From positions 1 to 20,272 of the forward strand of contig CAMLLG010000069.1 in NCBI GenBank assembly GCA_946480825.1: 20,272 nt of DNA, given 5' to 3'. A program made the position numbers and the translations under genes. This stretch comes from an uncultured Lysobacteraceae bacterium (lineage in GTDB: Bacteria > Pseudomonadota > Gammaproteobacteria > Xanthomonadales > Xanthomonadaceae). The notes below the pieces were generated by a model that saw nothing but the letters and a program-made list of their open reading frames with translations, was not told the origin of the DNA and searched no databases. Below, piece by piece: positions 10,551-20,272 of this stretch; positions within the stretch are counted from its first letter, which is position 1; each line of letters opens with the position of its first letter.

Positions 10551-10577
10551 ACGACGCCCGGCGGTGCCGGGCGTCGT
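10551..10577. terminator. Bidirectional hairpin terminator between lipoprotein and sppA
   Basis: A perfect 12-bp inverted repeat (acgacgcccggc at 10551-10562, its complement at 10566-10577) with a 3-nt loop. It lies between two convergent genes. On the minus strand it is followed by CGTTTGC, a short T run that fits termination of sppA. On the plus strand the T run (gttc) is weaker. Confidence 0.75.
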
Positions 10578-10605
10578 GTTCACAGCGATGTCGCGTTTCG
10601 TTCGA

Positions 10606-12501
10606 TCAGAACCCGCAGAAGCAGTAGGCGATGGCCTTGGCCTGCAGCCGGCCGTTCGATTCCAGCGCCTGCTCGAAGATGCGCAGATCGCGTTCGGCCT
10701 GCGGCACCACCTTGGCCAGCAGGCCGCGGGCGATGTCGGAGTTGCCCAGCATCGCGTGGCCGATGCCGGTCTTCGCGAAGCCGCCGAACCAGCGCTCGAA
10801 CGGCGTGGTTTCGCGTTCGATGTAGCGCACGCGGTAGGTGCCGGGCTTGTCGCCGAGCTTGGCGCGTTTCGCGGCGTCGTTCAGCGCCGTCTGCAGACCG
10901 CCGAAAGCGTCGACCAGGCCGCGCTCCTTCGCCTGCGCGCCGGACCACACGCGACCGCGGGCGACGGCATCGATGTCGGCCACCGGCTTCTTGCGGGCTG
11001 CGGAGACCTTGCCGGTGAAGTCGCGGTAGCCCTTCTCGATCACCGTCTGCATCACCTGCGACACCTGCGGCGAGAGCGGGCGACTGACGTCGAACGCGCC
11101 TGCGATCGAGGTGGTGGCGACGCCGTCGGTGCGCACGCCGATCTTCTCCAGCGTGCGCGAGAAGGTCGGGATCATGCCGAAGATGCCGATCGAACCGGTC
11201 ACGGTGGAGGGGTCGGCGTAGATGCGGTCGGCGTCCATGCTGATCCAGTAGCCGCCCGACGCGGCCACGTCGCCCATCGATACCACCACCGGCTTGCCGG
11301 CCTTCTTCAGCGCGACGATCTCGCGGCGGATCTGTTCGGAAGCGAACACTTCGCCGCCGGGCGAATCCACGCGCAGCACCAGCGCCTTCACGCTGTCGTC
11401 GTCGCGCGCTTCGCGCAGCAGTTCGGCGGTCGATTCGCCGCCGACGCGGCCCGGGGGCTGTTCGCCGCCGGTGATCTCGCCTTCGGCCACCACCACCGCG
11501 ACCTGGCCGTCGCCGCCGAGGTCGGTCAGGCTGCCGTTGAGATGCGCGAGGTAATTGCGGAAGGACACGCGGCGGAAACCGCCTTCGGCGTTCTCGTCCG
11601 GCGTGCCGCGTTCGATCAGCAGGTTCTCGACTTCTTCCTGCGTCTTCAGGCCGTCCACCCACTTCTGCTGCAGGGCGTATTTGGCGAGATCGCCCTGCAC
11701 CGCGGCGATGTCCGCCGGCAGCGTTTCGATGCTGGCCGCGAGTTTCGCGGCGTCGAGCTTGCGCGCCTTGGCGATGTCGCCGAGATGGCGCTGCCAGATG
11801 TCGTTCATCCAGAACAGATCGGCTTCTTTCGCTTCCGGCGACGCGCCGTCGAGGACGTAGGGCTCGGCGGCGGATTTGAATTCGCCGACCTTGAACAGAT
11901 GGACATCGACCGAGAGCTTGTCCTGCAGGCCTTCGCGGAAGTACTGGCGATAACGGCTCAGGCCTTCCAGCAACATGCCGCCCATCGGATCGAGGTAGAC
12001 CTCGTTGGCCTGCGCCGCGAGCAGATACTGCGACTGGTCGAAGCTCTCGCCGAACGCGACGATCTGTTTGCCGGAGGCGCGCAGAGAGGCCAGCGCTTCG
12101 GCGACTTCGCGCGCCGAGGCGTAGCCGCTGAAGGCCATGCCGTCGACGCGCAGCAGCACGCGTTCGATGCGCTTGTCGGTCTTCGCGGCGTTGATGACCT
12201 GCAGCAGATCGCGCAGCTGCACTTCGTTCGCGCGGTCGTCGCCCAGCGCTTCGGCCAGCGCGCGGCTGGTGGGGTCGATCGAATACTGCTCGACCAGCGT
12301 GCCCTGCGGGGCGATCACCAGCGTGCTGCCGCTCTCCACCGGAAGCACGCTCTTGGTGCTGCCGGCGCCGATCGCCGCGAGAATCAGCAGCAACAGGCCG
12401 AAGAACGCGATGTTGAGGATCAGTCGGCGGGTGAAATTCATCGCATCCCAGAGACCGAACAGGATGCTGGCGATGGGGCCGCGACGGCGCGGTTCGTTCA
12501 T
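10606..12501 (-). CDS. sppA: Signal peptide peptidase SppA, 67K type
   Basis: Inner-membrane serine protease that degrades signal peptides after their release by signal peptidase. The 631-aa length fits the long, two-domain form. An N-terminal membrane anchor (LILNIAFFGLLLLILAAIGAG) precedes two tandem S49 domains. The general-base lysine is Lys209 in VGEFKSAAEPY, the same number as the E. coli catalytic lysine, and the nucleophile is Ser415 in GDVAASGGYW. The protein ends with a small Cys pair (YCFCGF). Two ATGs compete: 12510 has AGGAG touching it (no spacing), whereas 12501 has the same AGGAG nine bases upstream, so 12501 is chosen. The MATE gene lies 109 bp upstream on the same strand, so co-transcription is possible. 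A hairpin terminator follows. Confidence 0.95.
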   Translation of the reverse strand: MNEPRRRGPIASILFGLWDAMNFTRRLILNIAFFGLLLLILAAIGAGSTKSVLPVESGSTLVIAPQGTLVEQYSIDPTSRALAEALGDDRANEVQLRDLLQVINAAKTDKRIERVLLRVDGMAFSGYASAREVAEALASLRASGKQIVAFGESFDQSQYLLAAQANEVYLDPMGGMLLEGLSRYRQYFREGLQDKLSVDVHLFKVGEFKSAAEPYVLDGASPEAKEADLFWMNDIWQRHLGDIAKARKLDAAKLAASIETLPADIAAVQGDLAKYALQQKWVDGLKTQEEVENLLIERGTPDENAEGGFRRVSFRNYLAHLNGSLTDLGGDGQVAVVVAEGEITGGEQPPGRVGGESTAELLREARDDDSVKALVLRVDSPGGEVFASEQIRREIVALKKAGKPVVVSMGDVAASGGYWISMDADRIYADPSTVTGSIGIFGMIPTFSRTLEKIGVRTDGVATTSIAGAFDVSRPLSPQVSQVMQTVIEKGYRDFTGKVSAARKKPVADIDAVARGRVWSGAQAKERGLVDAFGGLQTALNDAAKRAKLGDKPGTYRVRYIERETTPFERWFGGFAKTGIGHAMLGNSDIARGLLAKVVPQAERDLRIFEQALESNGRLQAKAIAYCFCGF

Positions 12502-12610
12502 GAGGGACATCTCCTGTGTTTCTCTGGTGTCTATGGCCGCAGTCTGCGGGCGGACCGCCGCGCGGTCATCCGCCATCGGTCACGGCGACGTCAAGCATGG
12601 TGTGGGGTGT

Positions 12611-14062
12611 TCATCCGGTGCCGGCGACATGCGGATCGTCGCGGTCGTCGCCGGGCTTCTCGCCGACGTGAAGCCGTCGATTCGCTTCGGGCAGGATGGG
12701 GATGCGCCGCGACAGGCGCAAGAAGCGCCAGCACAGCAGTACAGCGGCCACGGTCAGCCCGGCGATCAGGCCGAACCACATGCCCCGTGGGCCGGCGGCC
12801 GGGACCAGGTCGCCCGCGCCCAGCCCCAGCACCGCACCCAGCGGCATGCCGATGCCCCAGTAGGCCACCGCCGCCAGCAGCATCGGCACTCGGGTGTCCT
12901 TCAGCCCGCGCAGGGCGCCGACCGACAACACCTGCACGCCGTCCGGAAACTGGAACGCCGCGGCCAACAGCAGCAGCCCGGACGCCAGCGCCACGACCGC
13001 CGCGTCGGAGGAATACAGGCCGGCGATGGCGTGATTGCCCAGCAGCAGGGTGGCGCCGGTGATCAGTTGGGTGCCCAGCACCAGCGCGAAACCGGCGAAG
13101 GCGGCGCGACGCAGGCCGTCGCGGTCGCCGCGGCCCACGGCATGGCCCACGCGCACCGTGGTGGCCTCGGCCAGCGCCATCGGCAGCATGAAGCACAGAC
13201 TGGCGACGTTGATCGCGATCTGATGGGCCGCGGCCGGCACCGTGCCCAGGCGGCCGATGACCAGCGCCGTCGCGACGAACAGCCCGCCCTCCATCAGCCA
13301 GGTGAAGCCGATCGGCAGCCCCAGCGCCAGCAGCCCGCGGATCGGCGGCCAGCGCGGCGGCTCGTAGCGCCGGAACAACCCCAGGGTACGGAAACGCCGG
13401 GTCCGCGCGAGATAGAGCCCCAGCACCAGCGCCTGCGCCCACATCGTCAGCGCCGAGGCCAGGCCCAGTCCGCCGGCTCCCAGTTCCGGCAGTCCGCCCA
13501 GCCCGAAGGTCAGCGCCCAGCCCATCGGCACCAGCAGCACCAGTCCGCCGAAGCCGACCACCATCGTCGGCAGCGTGAAATGCAGGCCGTCGCACAGGTA
13601 GCGCATGCACAGGTACAGCGACAGCGCCGGCACGCCCCAGCGGATGCCCAGCACGAACGCGGCGGTGTCCGCGTGGAGTTCGGGGGCGATTCCCAGCGGG
13701 CCCAGCGCCAGCGGCGCCAGGCTGAGGAAGCCGAACATCGTCAGCCCCAGTCCCAGCGCCAGCCACAGCGCCTGGCGGAACAGCGGGCCGATCTCTTCGC
13801 GACGGCCGCTGCCGTCGAGTTGCGACACCGAGGCCGGCACCGCGATCAGCGTGCCCATCGGGATCAGCAGCGGCAGCCAGAACAGCGCGGTGCCCACCGA
13901 CACCGCTGCCAGGGTCGCGGTGCCGTGGCGGCCGGCGATCAGCGCGTCGACCAGACCGATCAGGCCGGTCGACACGTGCCCGGCCATCAACGGCGCGGCC
14001 AGCCGCGCGCTGGTGCGCAACTCGTCGCGAAATCGCAGGGGTGGCGTGTGATCGTCGGTCAT
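12611..14062 (-). CDS. MATE-family multidrug exporter (NorM-like)
   Basis: A 483-aa integral membrane protein with about twelve hydrophobic helices in two similar halves, as expected for MATE transporters, which expel cationic drugs or metabolites using a sodium or proton gradient. Family-like features include the N-terminal LAAPLMAGHVSTGLIGLVDALIAG, the second-half AAAHQIAINVASLCFMLPMALAEATTVRVGHAVG and GALRGLKDTRVPM. The tail is short and polar. ATG 14062 gives the standard N-terminus, though no strong ribosome site is seen. It starts 84 bp from the divergent DUF3667 gene and is followed by sppA on the same strand. The name norM is plausible but a specific orthologue cannot be fixed from sequence reading, so no symbol is given. 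Confidence 0.92.
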   Translation of the reverse strand: MTDDHTPPLRFRDELRTSARLAAPLMAGHVSTGLIGLVDALIAGRHGTATLAAVSVGTALFWLPLLIPMGTLIAVPASVSQLDGSGRREEIGPLFRQALWLALGLGLTMFGFLSLAPLALGPLGIAPELHADTAAFVLGIRWGVPALSLYLCMRYLCDGLHFTLPTMVVGFGGLVLLVPMGWALTFGLGGLPELGAGGLGLASALTMWAQALVLGLYLARTRRFRTLGLFRRYEPPRWPPIRGLLALGLPIGFTWLMEGGLFVATALVIGRLGTVPAAAHQIAINVASLCFMLPMALAEATTVRVGHAVGRGDRDGLRRAAFAGFALVLGTQLITGATLLLGNHAIAGLYSSDAAVVALASGLLLLAAAFQFPDGVQVLSVGALRGLKDTRVPMLLAAVAYWGIGMPLGAVLGLGAGDLVPAAGPRGMWFGLIAGLTVAAVLLCWRFLRLSRRIPILPEANRRLHVGEKPGDDRDDPHVAGTG

Positions 14063-14146
14063 GCGTGCCGGGAAGGGGGCACCGGCGCGGGAGGTCGCAC
14101 ACGGGCTGATATCTTACTGCCCGCACGACCTCGCCCCGGGAACGCC

Positions 14147-15328
14147 ATGACCGCGCGCACGACCGACCACGACGCCTCCGTCATGCCCGCGCCCTGCGAA
14201 AACTGCCGGACCGTCCTCCTCGGCGGCTATTGCCACGTCTGCGGCCAGCGCGCGCACAGCCCGCTGCGGCACTTCGGGCACGCGGTGGAGGAGGTGTTCG
14301 AATCGTTCTGGCACCTCGACGGCCGCATCTTCCGCACCCTGCGCGATCTGTGCGTGCCCGGCCGCGTCGCCGCCGCTTATCTCGCTGGCCACCGGGTACG
14401 TTACGTCGCGCCGCTGCGGCTGTTCGTCATCCTCAGCCTGTTGACCTTCTTCGTCGGCAAACTCACCCTGCATTTCGATCCGGCAGGCAGCCTGAAGGTG
14501 AATGCGACCGCGCCGGAGAGCGGCGTGGTGGTCGGCGACACCCGCCTCGACGACGACCATTTCGGCAGCGCCAAGATCGTCGAAGAGGTTCTGGCGCGGC
14601 ACGCGCGGATCATCCGCGATATCGATACCGAATCCGCCGATGCGCAGACCGGCATCGTCATGTCGACCATCCTCGATGTGTCGAAGGACAAGATCGACGC
14701 GCAGGCGCGGGCGCGGATGATGGCGCTGGGCGCGACGCCCGCGCAGTTGCAGGCGCTGGACACGGCCCGGGCCGCCTCCGTGCCGAAGCCGGGCGCGGCG
14801 TCCTCCACGTCGGAGGAAATGGTGGTGACCGGCGATGGCGTCCTGCAGCGCTGGCTGCGCGCCAGGATCGAGCGGATCCAGGAGAACGTCCCGCGCGTCC
14901 GCGACGACCCCGACGAACTGATCCGCAGTTTCCTCGGTGCGCTGCCCGGCGCGCTGTTCGTGCTGGTGCCGCTGTTCGCGCTGTGCCTGAAACTGCTCTA
15001 CCTCCGTTCCGGTCGCGGCTATCTCGAACATCTGGTGATCGCGCTGTACAGCCACGCCTTCATGCTCTCGGCGCTGTTGCTGGTGTTCCTGCTGTTGGGA
15101 ATGCAGGCAGTCGCCGGATTGCCGGTCTGGGCCGCGGATGCCGTTGGAGTCGTCGCGGCGATCGTCCTCAACCTGTGCGTGCCGCTGTATCTGCTGTGGA
15201 TGCAGAAGCGGGTGTACGCGCAGGGCTGGGTCAAAACTCTAATCAAATACGCGACGCTGGGTCTGGTCTATTCGTTCCTGCTCACCCTGACCATCGTCTA
15301 CGCGGTCCTGGCAGGACTCAGCAGCTGA
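14147..15328 (+). CDS. DUF3667 membrane protein with N-terminal zinc ribbon
   Basis: A 393-aa protein. The N-terminus has a zinc ribbon, CENC-(8)-CHVC (C17, C20, C29, C32), followed by the DUF3667-like stretch PLRHFGHAVEEVFESFWHLDGRIFRTLRDL and PGRVAAAYLAGHRVRYVAPLRLF. About five transmembrane helices are visible: one near residue 85-105, then four after residue 265. Between them is a soluble region of about 150 residues, mostly charged, presumably on one side of the membrane. Function of the family is unknown. The upstream frame extends to 12137 but is shadow of the MATE and sppA genes; ATG 14147 begins just before the zinc ribbon. Its stop codon overlaps the ribosome site of the next gene, so the two are probably translated together. 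Confidence 0.85.
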   Translation: MTARTTDHDASVMPAPCENCRTVLLGGYCHVCGQRAHSPLRHFGHAVEEVFESFWHLDGRIFRTLRDLCVPGRVAAAYLAGHRVRYVAPLRLFVILSLLTFFVGKLTLHFDPAGSLKVNATAPESGVVVGDTRLDDDHFGSAKIVEEVLARHARIIRDIDTESADAQTGIVMSTILDVSKDKIDAQARARMMALGATPAQLQALDTARAASVPKPGAASSTSEEMVVTGDGVLQRWLRARIERIQENVPRVRDDPDELIRSFLGALPGALFVLVPLFALCLKLLYLRSGRGYLEHLVIALYSHAFMLSALLLVFLLLGMQAVAGLPVWAADAVGVVAAIVLNLCVPLYLLWMQKRVYAQGWVKTLIKYATLGLVYSFLLTLTIVYAVLAGLSS

Positions 15329-15335
15329 GGTGTCC

Positions 15336-15677
15336 ATGAGCAATCCTCGCGGCAACAGCGCGAATTCCAAACGCGTGATCTACGAAGTCAACATCGAAGT
15401 CGACGCCGCCGCGCACGACGAATACCGCGTCTGGCTGCGCGACCACATCGCCGAGATTCTCGCCCTGCCGGGCTTCAAGGGCGCCAAGATCTTCGAAGTG
15501 CTGGAACCGCCGCCCAGCGCCGGTCGCGTCGGCCTCTGCGTGCAGTACGCGCTGCAGGACCGCGCATCGCTGGACGACTATCTCCGCGATCACGCCCCGA
15601 GGTTGCGCGCCGACGGCATGGCGCGGTTCGGCGACCGTTTCCAGGCCAGCCGCCGGGTATTGCGGGCGACGCGCTGA
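15336..15677 (+). CDS. DUF4286 family small protein
   Basis: A 113-aa protein of the DUF4286 type, small proteins with a ferredoxin-like (dimeric alpha-beta barrel-like) pattern. Visible signatures are VIYEVNIEVDAAAHDEYRVWL at the start (strand 1 and helix 1), ILALPGFKGAKIFEV (strand 2), VQYALQDRASLDDYL and the closing RFGDRFQASRRVL. It has no signal peptide or membrane segment, so it is probably cytoplasmic. ATG 15336 has GAGGTG (15327-15332) three bases upstream, and that site includes the TGA of the DUF3667 gene, so translation is likely coupled. GTG 15330 is a poorer alternative. No function is known, but stable pairing with a membrane protein gene suggests a linked role (inference). Confidence 0.82.
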   Translation: MSNPRGNSANSKRVIYEVNIEVDAAAHDEYRVWLRDHIAEILALPGFKGAKIFEVLEPPPSAGRVGLCVQYALQDRASLDDYLRDHAPRLRADGMARFGDRFQASRRVLRATR

Positions 15678-15698
15678 TCGCCGCTCGCGCGCGGTGGC

Positions 15699-16349
15699 TC
15701 AGCGCAGGCTGACGCTGCCCAGCAGCTTGTCCAGCCAGCGCGGTTTGCCCACCGGCAGCGGTCCGCGGGCCGCGGGTTTCTGCGCGGCGGGCATCGCCTT
15801 CGTGGCGATCGCGGCATCGCGCAGCCGGGCGATCGCCGCCACCCGCTCCGGCGGCAGATGTTTCATCACGTAGCGGGCTTCGTCGTTCATCGCCAGCCAG
15901 GCCTCGCCGTCCAGCGAGCCGTCGGCGCGCTGCGGCAGGGCGCGCTGCAGCGCCAGCTTGTACTCGCCCGGCTCCACGCCGAACACCGCCGCGGCCTGGG
16001 CATCGTCCAGGCCCACCACCACGCGCAGCAGCAGCACCGCGCGCGTGCCGGGGTCCAGCCGCGCCAGCGGCGCGAAATCGCCATGCCAGAACGGCGCCAG
16101 CGGTTCCGCGTTCAGGGCGGGGTTCTGCAGCAGGGTGGTCCAGAACAGCAGCGCCCAGTCGTCCTGCGGGGTGTCGCGGGCGGCTTCGGCGAAATTCTCG
16201 ATCACCGTGGTCAGGGCGCGATCCCCGTGCTCGGCCTCGCCGCACTGCAGCTCCGCCAGCAGCGCGGCCCGACGCTCGACGCCCCGGAGGAAGCCGGCGA
16301 TGTTGGCGGCGGCGGCGGCAGCGGCGTCGAGGGTGTGCTGGGACGACAT
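15699..16349 (-). CDS. Protein with sigma-70 region 4-like HTH, function unknown
   Basis: A 216-aa protein. Residues about 97-138 (DPGTRAVLLLRVVVGLDD then AQAAAVFGVEPGEYKLALQRAL) match the pattern of sigma factor region 4: an alpha-rich start, then a helix-turn-helix. No region 2 (core-binding, -10 recognition) is recognisable in the first 95 residues; these are helical, with an Ala-rich start (DAAAAAAANIAGF). The C-terminus is Pro/Ala/basic and ends in LDKLLGSVSLR. It could be a degenerate ECF-like factor or a transcription-associated protein. ATG 16349 is chosen as the start of the structured part; the frame extends to 16418 but that part is arginine-rich. It is convergent with DUF4286 (21-bp gap) and divergent from priA across the intergenic region. 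Confidence 0.65.
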   Translation of the reverse strand: MSSQHTLDAAAAAAANIAGFLRGVERRAALLAELQCGEAEHGDRALTTVIENFAEAARDTPQDDWALLFWTTLLQNPALNAEPLAPFWHGDFAPLARLDPGTRAVLLLRVVVGLDDAQAAAVFGVEPGEYKLALQRALPQRADGSLDGEAWLAMNDEARYVMKHLPPERVAAIARLRDAAIATKAMPAAQKPAARGPLPVGKPRWLDKLLGSVSLR

Positions 16350-16581
16350 GGGCGACGGAACGACGACTTGACGACGGGCTGGGATGATGCCTCGCGGCCC
16401 CCGCCTCCGGCTTGACAACCATCACGAAACCGGCTCCCCGAGGCGCCGCAAGGCTTTCAGCCGGAGGCCCGGTCGCGGGCGGTTGTACACAGCGGTCATT
16501 TTCCTGCAATGCGCGGACTTTGGTCCCGGCGTTTTGCCGCGCTCGCGCTATGTTTCACGGATAAGCGATTGATTTCAAAGG

Positions 16582-16618
16582 GCGAAGAGGGGATGGCGTT
16601 TTTTTCGCCAGACTTCGC
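16582..16618. other. Nested hairpin with a seven-T loop
   Basis: An inner stem tggcg/cgcca (16594-16598, 16606-16610) closes a loop of seven T residues (16599-16605). An outer stem gcgaag/cttcgc (16582-16587, 16613-16618) pairs around it with unpaired bases between. It could be an RNA structure, a weak terminator or chance. Confidence 0.35.
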
Positions 16619-16672
16619 GGAACCCCTGCATTTCCGGCACAAATTCCTTCGCGCACCGATCCATGCACAAAC

Positions 16673-16695
16673 TTATCCACAGGTTGTGTGGATAA
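16673..16695. promoter_or_regulatory. Two perfect DnaA boxes in inverted orientation
   Basis: TTATCCACA (16673-16681) and its exact complement TGTGGATAA (16687-16695) are separated by five bases. Both match the DnaA box consensus at all nine positions and together form a 9-bp palindrome. A weaker box-like CCATGCACA (16661-16669) lies just upstream, and TTGTACACA (16483-16491) is one base from consensus. The pair sits 113 bp before the priA ATG. DnaA binding is expected from the sequence; its role here (priA control, titration or DnaA reactivation) is inference. Confidence 0.65.
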
Positions 16696-16808
16696 TGCCG
16701 AATTCCCTTGCCGATCCGGGACTTGCGGCCTGTTCGTGTGCGATCCGGCAGCAATGCGGCGCAAGTGGCGCCGCCGGTCGGCCGATCCGGAATCGGTAGA
16801 CTGCCGCC

Positions 16809-19039
<2,231 letters not shown>

Positions 19040-19043
<4 letters not shown>

Positions 19044-19069
19044 CGCCCGCGCAGCGGATCGGCGACAAT
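19040..19069 (+). promoter_or_regulatory. Possible weak promoter for ndh
   Basis: CTGACG (19040-19045) and GACAAT (19064-19069) are separated by 18 bp and resemble weak -35/-10 elements. They lie in the 66-bp gap between priA and ndh. Only a weak match; co-transcription from priA is equally possible. Confidence 0.25.
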
Positions 19070-19109
19070 GCGCGCGCGGCGATGGCGCCGCAGCGGCGGG
19101 AAGATGACG

Positions 19110-20272
19110 ATGTCGGCGATGCCTCATGTGGTGATCGTGGGTGGCGGTTTCGGCGGGTTGTGGGCGGCACGCGCATTGCGCGGCGCGCCGGTCCGCATCA
19201 CCTTGCTGGATCGCGGCAACCATCATCTGTTCCAGCCGCTGCTGTACCAGGTCGCCACCGCCGGCCTGTCCGCTCCGAACATCGCCGCGCCGTTGCGCCA
19301 GATCCTGCGCCGGCAGAAGAACGCGACCGTGCTGCTCGGCGAGGTCGCGAAGATCGAACCCGACGCCAAACGCCTGCGGCTCGCCGATGGTCGCACTCTC
19401 GATTACGACACGCTGCTGCTCGCCACCGGCGCCACCCACGCCTATTTCGGTCGCGACGAGTGGGCGCCGCATGCGCCCGGCCTGAAGACGCTGGACGATG
19501 CGCTGGAAATCCGCCGCCGCATCCTCACCGCGTTCGAACGCGCCGAAGCCGAAGACGATGCCGCGGCGCGCGCCGCGTGGCTCACCTTCGCCATCGTCGG
19601 CGGCGGACCGACCGGCGTCGAACTCGCCGGCACGCTGGCCGAGATCGCGCGTCATACGCTGCACGGCGAATTCCGCCGCGCCGACCCGCGCCGCGCGCGC
19701 GTGCTGCTGCTCGAAGCCGGGCCGCGGGTGCTGTCGAGCTTTCCCGAAGCGCTGTCGGACAAGGCGCGGCGGCAGCTCGAAAGACTGGGCGTCGAGGTGC
19801 GTACCGGCGTGCCGGTGAAAGCGATCGACGACGGCGGCGTGCAGCTCGGCGAGGAACGTATCGACGCGCGCACCGTGTTGTGGGCCGCGGGCGTCGCCGC
19901 CTCGCCGCTGGCGCGCGATCTCGGCGCGCCGCTGGACCGCGCCGGGCGCGTGATCGTGCAACCGGATCTCACCGTGCCAGGGCATCCGGAGATTTTCGTC
20001 GCCGGCGATCTCGCGTCGGTGCAATCCGCGGGCAAACCGGTGCCGGGCGTCGCGCCCGCGGCGAAACAGATGGGGCGCTACATCGGCGATGCGATCCGCG
20101 CGCGCCTGCGCGGCGCGTCGCCGCCGCCGTTCCGCTACCGCGACTTCGGCAACCTCGCCACCATCGGACGCATGGCCGCGGTGGTCGATCTGCACGGGCT
20201 GAAATTCTCGGGCCTGCTCGCCTGGTGGTTCTGGCTCGCGGCGCACGTGTTCTTCCTGATCGGCTTCCGCAA
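19110..20272 (+). CDS. ndh: Type II NADH dehydrogenase (NDH-2), 3' end outside window
   Basis: Single-subunit, non-proton-pumping enzyme that passes electrons from NADH through FAD to quinone at the inner membrane. The FAD-binding motif is VVIVGGGFGG (residues 7-16). The family-typical HHLFQPLLYQVATAGLS follows, then the NADH-binding AIVGGGPTGVELAG (about residues 161-174). The second FAD motif is PEIFVAGDLAS, followed by PGVAPAAKQMG near the quinone site. The visible end, LLAWWFWLAAHVFFLIGF, is the usual C-terminal membrane-associating helix. About 388 of roughly 430 residues are in the window. Three in-frame ATGs occur (19104, 19110, 19119); GGGAAG at 19098-19103 has good spacing to 19110. 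Identity is secure; 19104 is the main alternative start. Confidence 0.94.
   Translation, partial: MSAMPHVVIVGGGFGGLWAARALRGAPVRITLLDRGNHHLFQPLLYQVATAGLSAPNIAAPLRQILRRQKNATVLLGEVAKIEPDAKRLRLADGRTLDYDTLLLATGATHAYFGRDEWAPHAPGLKTLDDALEIRRRILTAFERAEAEDDAAARAAWLTFAIVGGGPTGVELAGTLAEIARHTLHGEFRRADPRRARVLLLEAGPRVLSSFPEALSDKARRQLERLGVEVRTGVPVKAIDDGGVQLGEERIDARTVLWAAGVAASPLARDLGAPLDRAGRVIVQPDLTVPGHPEIFVAGDLASVQSAGKPVPGVAPAAKQMGRYIGDAIRARLRGASPPPFRYRDFGNLATIGRMAAVVDLHGLKFSGLLAWWFWLAAHVFFLIGFR

Larger units (their letters stand above)
16350..16808. other. 459-bp intergenic region, AT-richer than its surroundings
   Basis: This region separates the divergent HTH gene and priA. It contains a T-loop hairpin at 16582-16618, the DnaA-box pair at 16673-16695 and AT-rich patches (16561-16580 and 16635-16645). 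A TTGACA occurs at 16412-16417, but no matching -10 sits at the right distance. Short open frames at 16384-16572 and 16509-16799 have no recognisable protein features and are not called. Confidence 0.6.

Noticed and set aside
12137..14146. Long plus-strand frame running over sppA and the MATE gene into DUF3667
   Set aside because: Only the part from 14147 has recognisable protein features. The upstream part is a Gln/Arg/His-rich shadow of the minus-strand genes.
16412..16440. Perfect TTGACA -35 hexamer in the intergenic region
   Set aside because: No -10-like sequence lies 16-18 bp downstream and no gene starts nearby on that strand.
16673..16695. Interpretation of the DnaA-box pair as the chromosomal origin
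   Set aside because: Only two strong boxes, no long AT-rich unwinding region and no dnaA, dnaN, gyrB or rpmH nearby.
16509..16799. 96-codon plus-strand frame in the priA upstream region
   Set aside because: Covers the DnaA boxes and hairpin, has no recognisable domain or good ribosome site, and ends just before priA. A short peptide from ATG 16593 cannot be excluded but is unsupported.

Overview
The window looks like a chromosomal segment from a high-GC gammaproteobacterium, most likely of the Xanthomonadaceae (Lysobacteraceae: Lysobacter, Luteimonas, Xanthomonas and relatives). This is inferred from the GC-rich codon use, a TopA whose tail carries C-terminal repeats and a Lys/Ala-rich end instead of cysteine zinc ribbons, paired DUF4124 proteins, and DUF3667 and DUF4286 genes. 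I see no phage genes, transposase, integrase, tRNA, rRNA or CRISPR array. It reads as housekeeping chromosome with short accessory genes between conserved markers.

Layout. 1-4966 (+ strand): DNA topoisomerase I (5' end cut by the window), a SAM-dependent methyltransferase, and two tandem secreted DUF4124 proteins joined by a stop/start overlap. 4990-10193 (- strand): a subtilisin-family protease with no obvious signal peptide and basic ends, a secreted multicopper oxidase with a complete copper-ligand set, and a short-chain dehydrogenase whose stop codon lies inside a six-copy 13-bp tandem repeat. 10258-10515 (+): a small lipoprotein, separated from the next gene by a strong hairpin. 10606-14062 (-): the signal peptide peptidase SppA and, upstream of it, a MATE-family exporter. 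14147-15677 (+): a zinc-ribbon DUF3667 membrane protein coupled to a small DUF4286 protein. 15699-16349 (-): a protein with a sigma-70 region 4-like helix-turn-helix. 16350-16808: a 459-bp intergenic region, locally AT-richer, with two perfect DnaA boxes facing each other. 16809-20272 (+): primosomal helicase PriA and type II NADH dehydrogenase (3' end cut by the window).

How the genes work together. Most neighbours share no pathway. TopA and PriA handle DNA topology and replication restart. SppA, the protease and the lipoprotein belong to envelope or protein turnover. The oxidase and Ndh are redox enzymes. The best candidates for local co-regulation are the DUF4124 pair, the DUF3667-DUF4286 pair and MATE-SppA. 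I found no convincing new multi-gene defence or biosynthetic system. The two most unusual non-coding signals are the DnaA-box palindrome upstream of priA and the 13-bp repeat over the SDR stop codon.
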